Both the position numbers and the translations under genes were made by a program. From positions 1-36,388 of the forward strand of contig JAJFTV010000160.1 in NCBI GenBank assembly GCA_021372725.1: DNA of 36,388 nucleotides, read 5' to 3'. The DNA comes from Chloroflexota bacterium (GTDB lineage Bacteria; Chloroflexota; Anaerolineae; Anaerolineales; Anaerolineaceae). The notes beneath the pieces are model-generated. The model was not told the DNA's origin and did no database searches. It saw nothing but the letters and a program-made list of their open reading frames with translations. Shown piece after piece: positions 1 to 9,165 of the stretch; positions within the stretch are counted from its first letter, which is position 1, and every line of letters begins with the position of its first letter.

Positions 1-1
1 T

Positions 2-58
2 TTTTCTCATCACTTGAGTACTTATGAGGAGTGGATGCCATTTATTGAGGGCTGGTAA
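2..58 (+). CDS. Possible C-terminal end of a rightward gene (partial)
   Basis: The second forward frame is open from the window edge to a TAA at 56-58 and would encode 18 residues ending YEEWMPFIEGW. The other two forward frames stop early. This would be the tail of a gene converging on lgt. The reverse strand also offers a start at about 40 reading MASTPHKYSS off the window edge, without a ribosome binding site, so the assignment is weak. No function can be given. The stretch from 59 to 133 contains nothing I recognise. Confidence 0.3.
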   Translation, partial: FSHHLSTYEEWMPFIEGW

Positions 59-133
59 TCTGCAATCTGATTAATCAAAGGATAATTTTCAAACACCTTC
101 TGACAAGACAGATTTCATTCCCGTGAACAAAAC

Positions 134-1078
134 TCAATCGGTTTGAGCGCTTTCCCCGCGGTTGTTACCCTCCGCGTTGTTCTCATCTGGTTCGCTCTCA
201 TCCTGGAGCGGTTCCCTCTCGACCGCTTCATCAGGAATGATGTCAGCGATTTCACCGCTATTCACCTGCCCGGCAATTTGATCATGGTCCTGTTTACGTG
301 TCAGGCGCCACAACAAAAGTGCAGCGGATGATATGGCAATCACCGCCATCAATGTTTGATTAACATTCAGATTTCTGACATTCGAAGGATCCAGCCGTAA
401 GAATTCAAGGAAAAACCGAACCGCCGGATACAGGATCAGATATATCTGAAAAACCATGCCCGGCTTTCTATCCTTGAAACGAAATGTGACCCACAACAGA
501 ATCCCACAAATGATCAAATTTGCGATGGATTCGTACAGGAATAAGGGATGATAGTAGGCCTGATCGGCAAATTCTGGCAAGCGGTGCTGTGGGTCAATAA
601 AAATGGCCCACGGCAAGCTGGTAGGCATGCCATACAATTCCTGATTGACAAAGTTTCCCCATCGCCCGATGGCCTGCGCAAGGGCCAGTCCGGGTGCGAT
701 AACATCCACGACCATTGGAAAAGATACCTTACGCTTGCGAGCAAAGATCCAGGCCGCCAAAACCCCGCCAATCACAGCACCCGGAATCCCCAATCCACCA
801 TTCCAGATAGCAATGGCGTCCAGAGGATGTGTGAGATAGTATTGGGTGGTAAGCCCCATATCCACCATGGATTGTGGTGGTGTCAGAATATGCCAGATGC
901 GTGCCCCGATGATGCCGGCTATCACAACCCATGGAAGCATATCCCAAATATACTCTTCATCCAGACCCTGCCGCCTGGCCAATTTCAAGGCTACCCAGGT
1001 AGCGGCCAGAATTCCGATCGAAATCAATACACCATAATAATGGATGAGCAATGGACCAATATAAAAGCCGTCACGCAT
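134..1078 (-). CDS. lgt: Prolipoprotein diacylglyceryl transferase
   Basis: Lgt transfers the diacylglyceryl group of phosphatidylglycerol to the lipobox cysteine of prolipoproteins in the cytoplasmic membrane, the first step of lipoprotein maturation. The family signature GRWGNFVNQELYG is at residues 138-150. The GAR motif near residue 60 and WNGGLGIPGAVIGG at 92-105 also fit. About seven hydrophobic segments are visible. The position of the histidine in the E. coli HGG motif is a proline here, a site that varies between phyla. The last 45 or so residues are an acidic, low-complexity tail that ordinary Lgt proteins lack. The gene follows the CDP-alcohol phosphatidyltransferase by about 20 bases, so it is likely last in a leftward operon. 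LspA, the next enzyme of the pathway, is encoded at 11500-12000. Confidence 0.95.
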   Translation of the reverse strand: MRDGFYIGPLLIHYYGVLISIGILAATWVALKLARRQGLDEEYIWDMLPWVVIAGIIGARIWHILTPPQSMVDMGLTTQYYLTHPLDAIAIWNGGLGIPGAVIGGVLAAWIFARKRKVSFPMVVDVIAPGLALAQAIGRWGNFVNQELYGMPTSLPWAIFIDPQHRLPEFADQAYYHPLFLYESIANLIICGILLWVTFRFKDRKPGMVFQIYLILYPAVRFFLEFLRLDPSNVRNLNVNQTLMAVIAISSAALLLWRLTRKQDHDQIAGQVNSGEIADIIPDEAVEREPLQDESEPDENNAEGNNRGESAQTD

Positions 1079-1098
1079 GTTATTTGTTTCAATCCTTT

Positions 1099-1749
1099 CT
1101 AAGGTTTATCCGGCGATACTGCTTCTGATGCCTGCTTGTTCACAGAGAGGATGCGCTGGACGGCCGTATAGTTTGTAAAAACTGCCAGGATCCCCAGCCC
1201 GATATACAACCATCTAAAAATCAAAGACGGGACAAGGATGATATATCGTTCAACCCGCGAGAGCAAACCGATTTTTGCACTGAAACCGAGGCTTTCTGCC
1301 CGCGCACGGGTATATGAAACCATGATCGAGCCCATCATAGCGAAGTAGACCAGCAGAGAACCGGTCACATCTCCGTGAGAGGCATAATAAACCATCAACC
1401 CCCCGTATAAAAACAATTCCGAATACCGGTCAATAACAGAGTCAAAAAATGCTCCGAATTTTCCATTGGCGCCCTTTTGCCTGGCCATCGCGCCGTCTAA
1501 TGCATCCATCGGTGCAGTCAACAAAATAACCAGACCTGCCCACGTGAACCTGCCACTGGCAGCCAAAAAAGCCGCCCCTATATGCCCCACGCAGCCTATC
1601 AGGGTAACCATATTGGGTGTTAACCCTGTCTTTAATAGAAAACTTGCTGTGGGATCAATGATCTTCTTGAACTTCTCCCGCAGTAGGTCGGTAAATACTC
1701 TGGATTCAGACTTTATCGCAAACCTCCCGCCCATTAACGTAAGTAGCAT
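1099..1749 (-). CDS. CDP-alcohol phosphatidyltransferase family protein (PgsA-like)
   Basis: This membrane enzyme family joins a CDP-diacylglycerol headgroup donor to an alcohol such as glycerol-3-phosphate or inositol phosphate. The full signature D-x2-D-G-x2-A-R-x8-G-x3-D-x3-D is present (from about residue 82 with the ATG at 1749), including all four catalytic aspartates. Hydrophobic segments surround it, and the length of 216 residues is normal. The alcohol substrate cannot be read from the sequence; phosphatidylglycerolphosphate synthase and phosphatidylinositol-phosphate synthase are both possible. The start is uncertain: a TTG at 1761 and ATGs at 1749 and 1734 are all in frame, and none has a clear ribosome binding site. 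It follows ftsK by about 23 bases and precedes lgt, whose substrate phosphatidylglycerol it might help to make. Confidence 0.88.
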   Translation of the reverse strand: MLLTLMGGRFAIKSESRVFTDLLREKFKKIIDPTASFLLKTGLTPNMVTLIGCVGHIGAAFLAASGRFTWAGLVILLTAPMDALDGAMARQKGANGKFGAFFDSVIDRYSELFLYGGLMVYYASHGDVTGSLLVYFAMMGSIMVSYTRARAESLGFSAKIGLLSRVERYIILVPSLIFRWLYIGLGILAVFTNYTAVQRILSVNKQASEAVSPDKP

Positions 1750-1772
1750 TGTTGTCAACAAAACATCGCATA

Positions 1773-3989
1773 TTATACATCGTCGTTTGACTCAATTTCA
1801 TTTTCTTCCGCGCTGGTTTCGAAATCGTCATCATCTTCGGTAATTAATACGTCCCGTTCTTTACCCCCGCCCTGTGAAGGGCCAACGACACCCATCTCTT
1901 CCAACTCATCGATCAGTCTGGCGGCACGCGGATAACCTATACGCAAGCGACGTTGAAGCAGTGAAGCGCTGGCATGCCGGGATTTCTTTACAATCTTCAC
2001 CGCTTCCTCTACCAGCTTGTCACCGCTTACCGATTCGCCGCTCTCCATAAATTCTTCCCACGGAGCTGATTCTGGTTCTTTGGTATCGAAATCGCGCCAA
2101 AATTCGATGATTTTTTCAATTTCGTTATCCGTAATAATGACACCCTGAGCCCTGACCGGAGTGGAACGCTCCGGGTTGAGAAAAAGCATGTCCCCTTTCC
2201 CCAACAATGTCTCCGCTCCATTTCCATCCAAAATGACCCGTGAATCAATGGAAGATGCAACATTGAATGAAATGCGGGCCGGGAAATTCGCCTTAATTAA
2301 TCCGGTGACGACATCGGTGCTGGGGCGCTGTGTGGCAACCACCAGATGAATACCGGTCGCGCGAGCCATTTGCGCCAGACGTACAATACTATGTTCGGTC
2401 TGGTCAGGAGAAGATAGCATCAAATCGGCCAACTCATCGATCATGATGACGATCCTGGGTAATAGATCCGCCTTTTTCCGGCCCGGGCGACGATTATAGG
2501 TTTCAATGTTCTTGCTGTGGGCAGCCTCAAGCAAACGGTAACGCCGATCCATTTCCATCAATGCCCAGCGAAGTACCACCGGTATCCGGTCTGGAGCTGT
2601 TTCCACCTTTCCAAGCACATGTTTCAACCCATTGAAACGCATCAATTCCACCATCTTTGGATCCAGCATCACCAATCGCAGTTGATCGGGAGTGTTGTTC
2701 ATCACCAGGCAGGCGGTCAAGGCAGCAATGCAAACTGATTTTCCGGAGCCGGTTGTTCCGGCGATCAAGAGATGCGGCATTCTTGAAAGATCTGCCACCA
2801 CCGGTCGCCCCGAGACATCTTTGCCAAGAGCAATCCCCAACGGCGCGTTGAGTTTCTGGAATTCTTCTGATTCCAGTATGGAACGCAAACCCACGATACT
2901 GGATCTGGGATTGGGTACTTCAATCCCGACAAATGATTGGCCCGGTACCGGTGCCTCAATACGCAATCGCTCAGCAGACAGGGCAAGTGCCAGATCCCGC
3001 GTGAGGGCAGAAATCTGTGACACACGCACCTTATGCCGGCCTGTTTGGCCGTCAGGGGTTGTGCGTTCAACATAACCAGGCTCTACCGCAAATTGAGTCA
3101 CGGTTGGGCCTACCCGGAAACCCACTACGCGCGCCGGAATTCCAAATTCTGCCAGTGTGTTTTCCAGTTTGCGGGCAGTGACATGGATTTTCTCATCACT
3201 GAATTGTGTTATTTCTTCTGTAGACAGAATTTCCAACGGAGGCAAATGTTCTGATCGCTTGTCAAAGTCAACTCCTTCGTCCAGGCCTTCATCACTGTCA
3301 CCTTCCAACGGATTTCCTTTGGAATTCGTCTTTTCATTAAGCGATTTGGAACCCCTTGCACCGGCAATCGTATCAGAGGAAATGACAGGTTCCTTGAGAA
3401 CACTTTCCGCCCAGCTTTGAAATTTACGCGTTATTTTCTCAGTCAATCCAAACGCAAATAAAAGGCAAATGAAAGATACAACACCACTTAGAATCCCCAC
3501 CCAGGAAACCGGCAGGATTTGCTTGAGCAATTCAACAATTCCCCACCCAATTTGTCCCCCATCAAGACCATTCGATGCCCTGGGAAGTGAATGGCCACCC
3601 AATACAGAAAGCAAGGCCAGTAACAGGAAAAATCCGGTTTCGACAGCGATAACCTTACCGGTTGGGATATTATTGGATAATGATGACCGCTTTCTTAAGA
3701 AGATATAACCTGACCAGGCAAAGGCAACAACCAAAAAGTAACTTCCCCATCCAAGCCAAAGGCCAATAAAATTCACCCAGCTTTTCACCAACTTTCCCGG
3801 GCTGAGGTTAAAAAGCCCCAGCATGGTGACCAAAGCCAGTGCCAGAAAGACAACACCCAGAACATCCCAACCTAAATGATTAAATTTTGAGCGCCATGTT
3901 TTCAGCATGGGGATCATAAATTCCTGGGATGGCTCATCCGGAAATATTTCTTTTTTTGATTTTTTGACACTCTTGTTATTCAACGTCAT
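1773..3989 (-). CDS. ftsK: DNA translocase FtsK/SpoIIIE
   Basis: This ATP-driven DNA pump clears chromosomal DNA from the division septum and assists dimer resolution. Four N-terminal membrane segments lie near residues 44-62, 76-96, 115-131 and 163-181. A short charged, acidic linker follows (about 200-250). The motor has the Walker A motif AGTTGSGKS at 410-418 and Walker B IVIMIDE near 513-519. A winged-helix gamma domain, the part that reads KOPS-type polarity sequences in known homologues, is at the C-terminus and is followed by an acidic tail. The 738 residues match short-linker FtsK/SpoIIIE proteins. Its ATG overlaps the stop codon of the upstream S1 gene in an ATGA arrangement, which indicates translational coupling. 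Confidence 0.97.
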   Translation of the reverse strand: MTLNNKSVKKSKKEIFPDEPSQEFMIPMLKTWRSKFNHLGWDVLGVVFLALALVTMLGLFNLSPGKLVKSWVNFIGLWLGWGSYFLVVAFAWSGYIFLRKRSSLSNNIPTGKVIAVETGFFLLLALLSVLGGHSLPRASNGLDGGQIGWGIVELLKQILPVSWVGILSGVVSFICLLFAFGLTEKITRKFQSWAESVLKEPVISSDTIAGARGSKSLNEKTNSKGNPLEGDSDEGLDEGVDFDKRSEHLPPLEILSTEEITQFSDEKIHVTARKLENTLAEFGIPARVVGFRVGPTVTQFAVEPGYVERTTPDGQTGRHKVRVSQISALTRDLALALSAERLRIEAPVPGQSFVGIEVPNPRSSIVGLRSILESEEFQKLNAPLGIALGKDVSGRPVVADLSRMPHLLIAGTTGSGKSVCIAALTACLVMNNTPDQLRLVMLDPKMVELMRFNGLKHVLGKVETAPDRIPVVLRWALMEMDRRYRLLEAAHSKNIETYNRRPGRKKADLLPRIVIMIDELADLMLSSPDQTEHSIVRLAQMARATGIHLVVATQRPSTDVVTGLIKANFPARISFNVASSIDSRVILDGNGAETLLGKGDMLFLNPERSTPVRAQGVIITDNEIEKIIEFWRDFDTKEPESAPWEEFMESGESVSGDKLVEEAVKIVKKSRHASASLLQRRLRIGYPRAARLIDELEEMGVVGPSQGGGKERDVLITEDDDDFETSAEENEIESNDDV

Positions 3990-4972
3990 TCATAATCCAT
4001 TAATTCCAAACCCAGGCGCCGGCGTTCTACATCGATGTGAAGAATTCGTACATCAACTTCCTGACCTGGTTGCAAAATATCATCCAATGTAACGTTATCC
4101 GCTGGAACCCCCGGCACCGGATGCTGTTTCAGATTAATGGTCGATATGTGAATTAACCCTTCGATACCCTGTTCGATCCTGGCAAAGGCACCATAACGGG
4201 TTAAAGAGGTGATCGTTGCAGTGGTGACCATTCCCGGCTGATAATTATCCAGAATATCAGACCATGGATTATGAAATTGACGCTTATAACTCAGTGCCAC
4301 CTTTTCATCTTGTTCAGAAATATATAAAACCTGGGTTTCGATCTTCTGCCCAACGGACAGGATATCCCTTGGGTGATTAACACGCCCCCAGGATAATTCT
4401 GAAACATGGATGAGACCTTCAACTCCACCCAGTTCGACAAAAACACCGAAGTCCGTTACATTCGTGACGGTTCCGCAAACAATTTCTCCTGGGGAAAGAG
4501 ATTGAAATAATCGCTTTCTACAGCCTTCACCGGCCAGTGCAGCCCTTTCAGACAATACAACCCGTTCTTGTGAAGGATCACATTCAATCACTTTTAGCTC
4601 GAGGTCTTTTCCCACATATTTTTTTAGAGAAATATTCTGGCCCTCCGGATCGCATTCGAGTGAAAGGTGAACCAAATGCGAAACCGGAACAAATCCCTGA
4701 ATCCCTTCACCCTGCACCAACAGGCCGCCACGATTATAACCATTCACACGCAGGGATATAATCTCATCACGCGAGTGATATCCCTCGACCAATTCCCAAT
4801 TAATATTCGTTTCAGCTTTGGCAGGAGTCTTGAGTGCCGGGGATTGTTGAGTGGTTTTCGCGCCATGTTCTTCGGCCAGAATTGAATCCCACCAACCTTC
4901 GTCAATATTGTATGGCTCCTCATCAGGACCCATTTTCTCATAAACCGGGTATTTACCTGAATTTACATTCAC
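3986..4972 (-). CDS. S1 RNA-binding domain protein (ribosomal protein S1-like, three domains)
   Basis: Three consecutive S1 (OB-fold) domains are visible at about residues 68-143, 160-230 and 245-325. The second carries the hallmark stretch NVTDFGVFVELGGVEGLIHV, and the third RYGAFARIEQGIEGLIHIS. The 65-residue N-terminus is acidic and probably unstructured. I place the start at a GTG at 4972 because GAGGAGG lies exactly 7 bases upstream; an ATG ten codons further upstream has no such site. The protein of 328 residues is shorter than the six-domain proteobacterial S1 and resembles the reduced S1 proteins of Gram-positive groups. A role in mRNA binding on the ribosome is known for the family, and I infer it here. 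The stop overlaps the ftsK start by four bases. Confidence 0.88.
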   Translation of the reverse strand: MNVNSGKYPVYEKMGPDEEPYNIDEGWWDSILAEEHGAKTTQQSPALKTPAKAETNINWELVEGYHSRDEIISLRVNGYNRGGLLVQGEGIQGFVPVSHLVHLSLECDPEGQNISLKKYVGKDLELKVIECDPSQERVVLSERAALAGEGCRKRLFQSLSPGEIVCGTVTNVTDFGVFVELGGVEGLIHVSELSWGRVNHPRDILSVGQKIETQVLYISEQDEKVALSYKRQFHNPWSDILDNYQPGMVTTATITSLTRYGAFARIEQGIEGLIHISTINLKQHPVPGVPADNVTLDDILQPGQEVDVRILHIDVERRRLGLELMDYE

Positions 4973-5041
4973 GATTGATCCTCCTCTTCGATGCAAAAGC
5001 ATAATCGTCTGAACTAATCTCAGACAAAAAGTTCATCAATA

Positions 5042-6943
5042 TTAGCCTTTTCCATTTAAAGCCTGTTTCTCCATTTCCGAAATTTCTCCTGCCACTGTTT
5101 CTATGGCAATTCGTTGTTTACGATACAAATCAGCTTCCGACATGGATAATCGCAAAGCGATATCTCTTACTTTTCGACCCTCTACAAACTTCATCTCCAG
5201 AATGTTATACATAATCCATTCAGCAGTAAAACGCCTTTCACCGTCTGGTTTAATTCTTTCGATAGCCTCTTTCAGAACGCTGCGCAAAGCATTGGTACTG
5301 CTACCCTCTTGCTGCGACATGGCATCATTGACGATTTTGAGTCGCATCAGGGGGCTTTGAGTCAGGCGGGGCCCGCCCCAGTAATCTGTCAGAGCTTCTC
5401 TCACCCACAGAACTAAATCATCCTGTGCAAGGTTGGAATTTGTTTCAAACAATTGTCTTTCGTCATACCTGCCGGCGGCCCGCATACTTTGGATCATATC
5501 CACATCAGGCTGGAGAGTCTGAAAGGTCTCAAATACTTTCTTCTGCATTAATCGGTCACGCAAAGCAATTCGCACACGGCCAATGAGCAACCGGACATCC
5601 TTTATTTGCTCCTCATCAAACTCCTGCTCTTCCACCCCACTCACACCTATCAAACCCAGAAGGATGCCTTCTTCCTGTCCGTCATCCTGAATGGAAATGA
5701 TCAGATCTTCTTCCCATTTATAGAATTCGCTGGTGCCATTCCTCATTGACACCATCTGTGGAAGTCCATTTACAATATCTGCCTGTTTGTTTCGATTGCT
5801 CCCCAGACTCAGGATCATTTCAACATTATCTTCGTTCAGAATAGCAATAAACCCCCCTGAAGCTTGCAGTTTATCGCAAATGGCTGCCAGAACCAGCTCC
5901 ATGAATTGTTGGATATCGTTGCGGGTCAGAAAACGGTTTTCAAAATTACTCAGTTGATTTAAATCTTCCCTGTCCTTTCCAAAAAAGAGCCATTTTTCGA
6001 TAAAGGGGAGCAACAGGGTGACGGAAAATTGCACTAACAAGATCGTAAGGACCAATACAATCGGAACAAATGCCGAATATTCATTACCATAGGCTGCCCC
6101 TGCTCGACGAAAGACTGTCGTCATTCCCAAAGCGAGGATGGCGGTCATAGGGCCTCGCATCAGCCATTCGAGAAGGCGGATTTTTACAACTCTATCTGGC
6201 CAGGATACGCCAAAAAAGGTTACTGCGTACGCCATCAACACCATCAAACCGCCGACCAGAAAATTGCTGACCAGCGCTATCAGCCAGAAAAAAAACGTGA
6301 ATTGACTGGCTATACTCGAACCAAAAAGCAAAAACGGGAAGGATCCAAAAGCGGGTGCCAACGCTCCTGTGATCAGGTATACCATTCGTCTCCGGCTGGC
6401 TGATGTGGTTGTCCTTCGGTAGGCCCGAAAGAAATTAAACCATGACATCGCCATAACCACCAAATAAAACACGGAAAAAGCGGTTGTTACAAGCGTAGGC
6501 TGTAAATGCGGCGCAAAGGGTTGATCAAGATTTACTTCACCAAATATAGTCGGAAATGGCAATAAGATCAGAAACATCGCGCTAATCAGATATGCGACTC
6601 GAACAGCCCAATAACGCTTCCAGCGAGATGGTTTTCCGGTGGTAGCCAGGACCGCATCAGAAAAATGCAGATAGGTAGCCGGTATCAACAGGATGCCAAT
6701 CCACTCCAATCTGATAATCAATGCCACTATCTCAGGCGTCTCCACTACGCTGCTGATTGCCTCTCCTGAATAAATAATCACCACACAAATCAGGATTAGG
6801 GCAAAAGTCCTGGCGACGCGATTCCGAAGGTTAAACTGCGTGGTATACAGCAGCAAGGCGAAGGCCGTAATAGCGATGCCTGCACTCAGAATCTGATTTA
6901 TTGTAATCAGCAGATATTGAACAGTTTCAAGACGATTAACCAT
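5042..6943 (-). CDS. Multi-pass membrane receptor with GAF-like region and C-terminal HTH-like segment, no kinase domain
   Basis: The N-terminal half (about residues 1-320) holds eight to ten hydrophobic segments and resembles the 7TM sensor half of some bacterial histidine kinases. A soluble region at about 345-470 has the length and pattern of a GAF domain (for example SGGFIAILNEDNVEMILSLG). No histidine-kinase DHp or ATPase motifs, GGDEF or phosphatase signatures are present. Near residues 588-612 the stretch RKVRDIALRLSMSEADLYRKQ looks like a helix-turn-helix of the LuxR or sigma-factor type. It could be a membrane-anchored transcription regulator or a receptor for an unlinked effector. 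It begins 18 bases after the GNAT gene and precedes the S1 gene by 69 bases. No strong ribosome binding site is visible at the ATG. The domain calls are by eye. Confidence 0.72.
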   Translation of the reverse strand: MVNRLETVQYLLITINQILSAGIAITAFALLLYTTQFNLRNRVARTFALILICVVIIYSGEAISSVVETPEIVALIIRLEWIGILLIPATYLHFSDAVLATTGKPSRWKRYWAVRVAYLISAMFLILLPFPTIFGEVNLDQPFAPHLQPTLVTTAFSVFYLVVMAMSWFNFFRAYRRTTTSASRRRMVYLITGALAPAFGSFPFLLFGSSIASQFTFFFWLIALVSNFLVGGLMVLMAYAVTFFGVSWPDRVVKIRLLEWLMRGPMTAILALGMTTVFRRAGAAYGNEYSAFVPIVLVLTILLVQFSVTLLLPFIEKWLFFGKDREDLNQLSNFENRFLTRNDIQQFMELVLAAICDKLQASGGFIAILNEDNVEMILSLGSNRNKQADIVNGLPQMVSMRNGTSEFYKWEEDLIISIQDDGQEEGILLGLIGVSGVEEQEFDEEQIKDVRLLIGRVRIALRDRLMQKKVFETFQTLQPDVDMIQSMRAAGRYDERQLFETNSNLAQDDLVLWVREALTDYWGGPRLTQSPLMRLKIVNDAMSQQEGSSTNALRSVLKEAIERIKPDGERRFTAEWIMYNILEMKFVEGRKVRDIALRLSMSEADLYRKQRIAIETVAGEISEMEKQALNGKG

Positions 6944-6961
6944 GGTTGACCATTGAGCGAA

Positions 6962-7501
6962 TTACCTGATTACGCGGGCAAAAAACAAGGCAATATCCTG
7001 GTTTGGAAAATAATGGTCGTTATACCCGCAGAACTCAAAACCCAGTTTCTGTGCAAACCGAATGCCCGGATAGTTTTTGGACTGCATCTCGAGAATGATC
7101 TTTTTTGCAGCATTCTTTCGACACCAATCCTGAACTGCGAAAATCAAAGCGCTGCCAACTCCTTGCCTGCGATAGTTTTTTCGGACCGCCATTACCATTA
7201 CCCAAACAGTTTGGGTTTCGGGCAAAAATCTAAAGAACAAATAACCCACCGGCTGTCCCTTAATGGATGCCATAAGACCTGTCGCTGACAGAAGAGCATC
7301 AGGGTCATTCCATTTTAATTTTCCCGGATTATCTACACGGATGGTACGCGGCAGTTTACTCTCTCGAAAACGAAATGAGTAATTTCCAGGTTCCAGAACG
7401 CGATCCATCTGCCAGACATGATCCGTTTGAAAATCATGTTCAATACCTGTTAAAATCTCGAAATCGTCCTTTTCTATACTTCTAATTTCAATTTCCGGCA
7501 T
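6962..7501 (-). CDS. GNAT-family N-acetyltransferase
   Basis: This is an acetyl-CoA-dependent acyltransferase of the GNAT fold. Motif A is clear as VRKNYRRQGVGSALI near residues 126-140, with the Q/R-x-x-G-x-G pyrophosphate-binding loop. The downstream GIRFAQKLGFEFCGYNDHY (about 145-165) matches motif B with the usual F-A-x-K-L-G-F strand. The first 100 residues are a more divergent N-lobe. The family covers protein N-terminal, aminoglycoside and metabolite acetylation, and nothing here identifies the substrate. The ATG has AGGAG six bases upstream. The gene sits 14 bases after a membrane-anchored protein and 18 bases before the 7TM receptor gene, so it is likely in the same leftward operon. 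Confidence 0.88.
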   Translation of the reverse strand: MPEIEIRSIEKDDFEILTGIEHDFQTDHVWQMDRVLEPGNYSFRFRESKLPRTIRVDNPGKLKWNDPDALLSATGLMASIKGQPVGYLFFRFLPETQTVWVMVMAVRKNYRRQGVGSALIFAVQDWCRKNAAKKIILEMQSKNYPGIRFAQKLGFEFCGYNDHYFPNQDIALFFARVIR

Positions 7502-7515
7502 GTGTTTCTCCTGAT

Positions 7516-8205
7516 TTATTCGGAACTGATTACCCGGACAGAAATATCACACGGTGGCAGTTGATTATTCAGGTTATCTGTCACCACCAGCCTGAGAATA
7601 TAATCACCTGGCACCAACTCTTTCGTATTCCAACTACCTCCTAACGGCGCTTCCACTTTGGCTTCATTTCCGGCCGCGATCGTTACCCAGCTATTACTCC
7701 CGGAGGCACTGTATTCAAATTTATAAAAAGCCATATTCGGCAGTGACACTGTCCCCTTCAAAATAATGGCCCCGCTGACTTCCTGGTCGGCCGTGGGTTC
7801 TAACCATTCCAGTTGATCGGGAATACAGCCGTTTTCACCATTTGTTTGTTGAGTTGCCAAATCCTCCGCATCAGTTTGCACATTCACACTCAATACATTT
7901 AACGTGCCAGTTGGGGTTGTGAATAAATTGATTGTAGGCGTTGGCAAGAGCATGGACTGCGGATAAGCAGGTACAACGAAAGAAATCAGAATAAATTCAG
8001 AAAGGATCATCAACCCCAGCAGCCCTACCATGGTGAGTGATCCTCTTAACGTTCTTTGGGCATTTTCCTTTTCAAGGCCAAATAAGGAGCTCTTCCAATC
8101 CTGCCAGGCGCTATTCAATTTTCTTAAATAGATAACAAGTACCAATCCTAATGAGACGTAAATCCATAACTCGTTCTGTTTTAGAAACCTGAGAAATTCC
8201 TCCAT
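7516..8205 (-). CDS. Uncharacterised membrane-anchored protein with extracytoplasmic beta-sandwich-like domain
   Basis: I do not recognise a named family. With the ATG at 8205 the protein has 229 residues. Two hydrophobic segments (about residues 11-27 and 57-80) flank a short charged loop, and a Thr/Pro-rich linker follows. The C-terminal 110 residues have the alternating pattern of an Ig-like or FN3-like domain (for example PGDYILRLVVTDN) and contain two cysteines that could form a disulfide. The C-terminal domain is probably outside the cell. An upstream TTG at 8229 is possible, but it has no ribosome binding site. The gene lies between punA, 50 bases upstream, and the GNAT gene, 14 bases downstream. 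Confidence 0.7.
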   Translation of the reverse strand: MEEFLRFLKQNELWIYVSLGLVLVIYLRKLNSAWQDWKSSLFGLEKENAQRTLRGSLTMVGLLGLMILSEFILISFVVPAYPQSMLLPTPTINLFTTPTGTLNVLSVNVQTDAEDLATQQTNGENGCIPDQLEWLEPTADQEVSGAIILKGTVSLPNMAFYKFEYSASGSNSWVTIAAGNEAKVEAPLGGSWNTKELVPGDYILRLVVTDNLNNQLPPCDISVRVISSE

Positions 8206-8255
8206 AATGAAAGCCTGTATTGATACCAATAAAATAATCTGGACGAAAGAAAACC

Positions 8256-9104
8256 TTACGGTTGTCGGTTGTATTTTTGCAGAACGCCCAGTATCAATTC
8301 CTGCAATTTTGGCACAATTAAACTTCCGGCGGCCAGCACCTCCTCATGAGTGGTTACTGTTGAACCATCGAGGTTTGCTTTATTGCTGATCCCTGATAAA
8401 CCAAGTACAGCCATTTTCCCGTGATTGGCGACAATAACTTCTGGAACCGTTGACATGCCAACAGCGTCAGCGCCAATTATCCGTAAAAAACGCAAATCAG
8501 CCGGCGTCTCAAAGGAAGGGCCTGCCAGGCCGGCATATACGCCTTGTTGCAGCGGTATATCCTTCTCAATTGCCACCTGCCGGGCAAGATCCATGAGCCC
8601 GCGATGGTAAGGTTGGCTCATATCCGGGAAACGAACACCGAATTCGTCCATGTTGGGACCGCGTAATGGGTTCATACCGGCCATTGACACCAGGCCGATA
8701 TGATCCTGTATCAACATGACATCGCCGGGCATAAAAGCCGGATTGATTGCACCAGCCGCATTGGTCACAAAGAGTGTACGGATGCCAATTCGCTGCATTA
8801 CACGGATCGGCATGGTCACCTGTGACATGGAGTAACCTTCATAATAATGGACTCGACCCTGCATCACCATGACGGGCACATTCACGAGATTGCCGATGAT
8901 TATCTTTCCGGGATGGCCACCTATTGTCGAAACCGGCCAATTTGGAATGCTTTCAAATGGAATGACGGCTGCATTCTCAACAAGATCTGCAGCCGCTCCC
9001 AAACCGGAACCGAGGATTAATCCAACCTGGGGGGGGACAGAAATCTGTCGACTGATGGCATCGGCTGCTTCATCCACCTGGTGGATTTCGATAAATTCTT
9101 CCAT
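8256..9104 (-). CDS. punA: Purine nucleoside phosphorylase (trimeric PNP type)
   Basis: The enzyme phosphorolyses inosine and guanosine to the free base and ribose-1-phosphate in purine salvage. Family motifs occur in order: ILGSGLG near residue 30, GGHPGKIIIG near 63 (phosphate site), GRVHYYEGYSM near 83, FVTNAAGAINP near 113, and GPSFETPADLRFLRIIGAD with GMSTVPEVIVANH in the second half (base and ribose site). At 282 residues it is typical of the 31-kDa trimeric family, distinct from hexameric DeoD. It appears to be the first gene of the leftward region-1 series, with a promoter-like sequence about 35 bases ahead. No clear ribosome binding site precedes the ATG. Confidence 0.95.
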   Translation of the reverse strand: MEEFIEIHQVDEAADAISRQISVPPQVGLILGSGLGAAADLVENAAVIPFESIPNWPVSTIGGHPGKIIIGNLVNVPVMVMQGRVHYYEGYSMSQVTMPIRVMQRIGIRTLFVTNAAGAINPAFMPGDVMLIQDHIGLVSMAGMNPLRGPNMDEFGVRFPDMSQPYHRGLMDLARQVAIEKDIPLQQGVYAGLAGPSFETPADLRFLRIIGADAVGMSTVPEVIVANHGKMAVLGLSGISNKANLDGSTVTTHEEVLAAGSLIVPKLQELILGVLQKYNRQP

Positions 9105-9137
9105 GATGATTAGTTCTTGCCTTCAAATTTCATATCC

Positions 9138-9165
9138 ATTATAAGATAAGACAGCCTGCGTCCAA
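9138..9165 (-). promoter_or_regulatory. Likely promoter of punA
   Basis: On the reverse strand a TTGGAC hexamer (9165-9160) is followed by a 16-base spacer and a perfect TATAAT (9143-9138). Transcription would begin near 9131, giving a leader of about 27 bases before punA. The -35 matches the consensus only in part. Confidence 0.5.

Noticed and set aside
548..1102. 184-codon forward frame opposite lgt
   Set aside because: It is fully antisense to a clear lgt gene and has no family resemblance or ribosome binding site.
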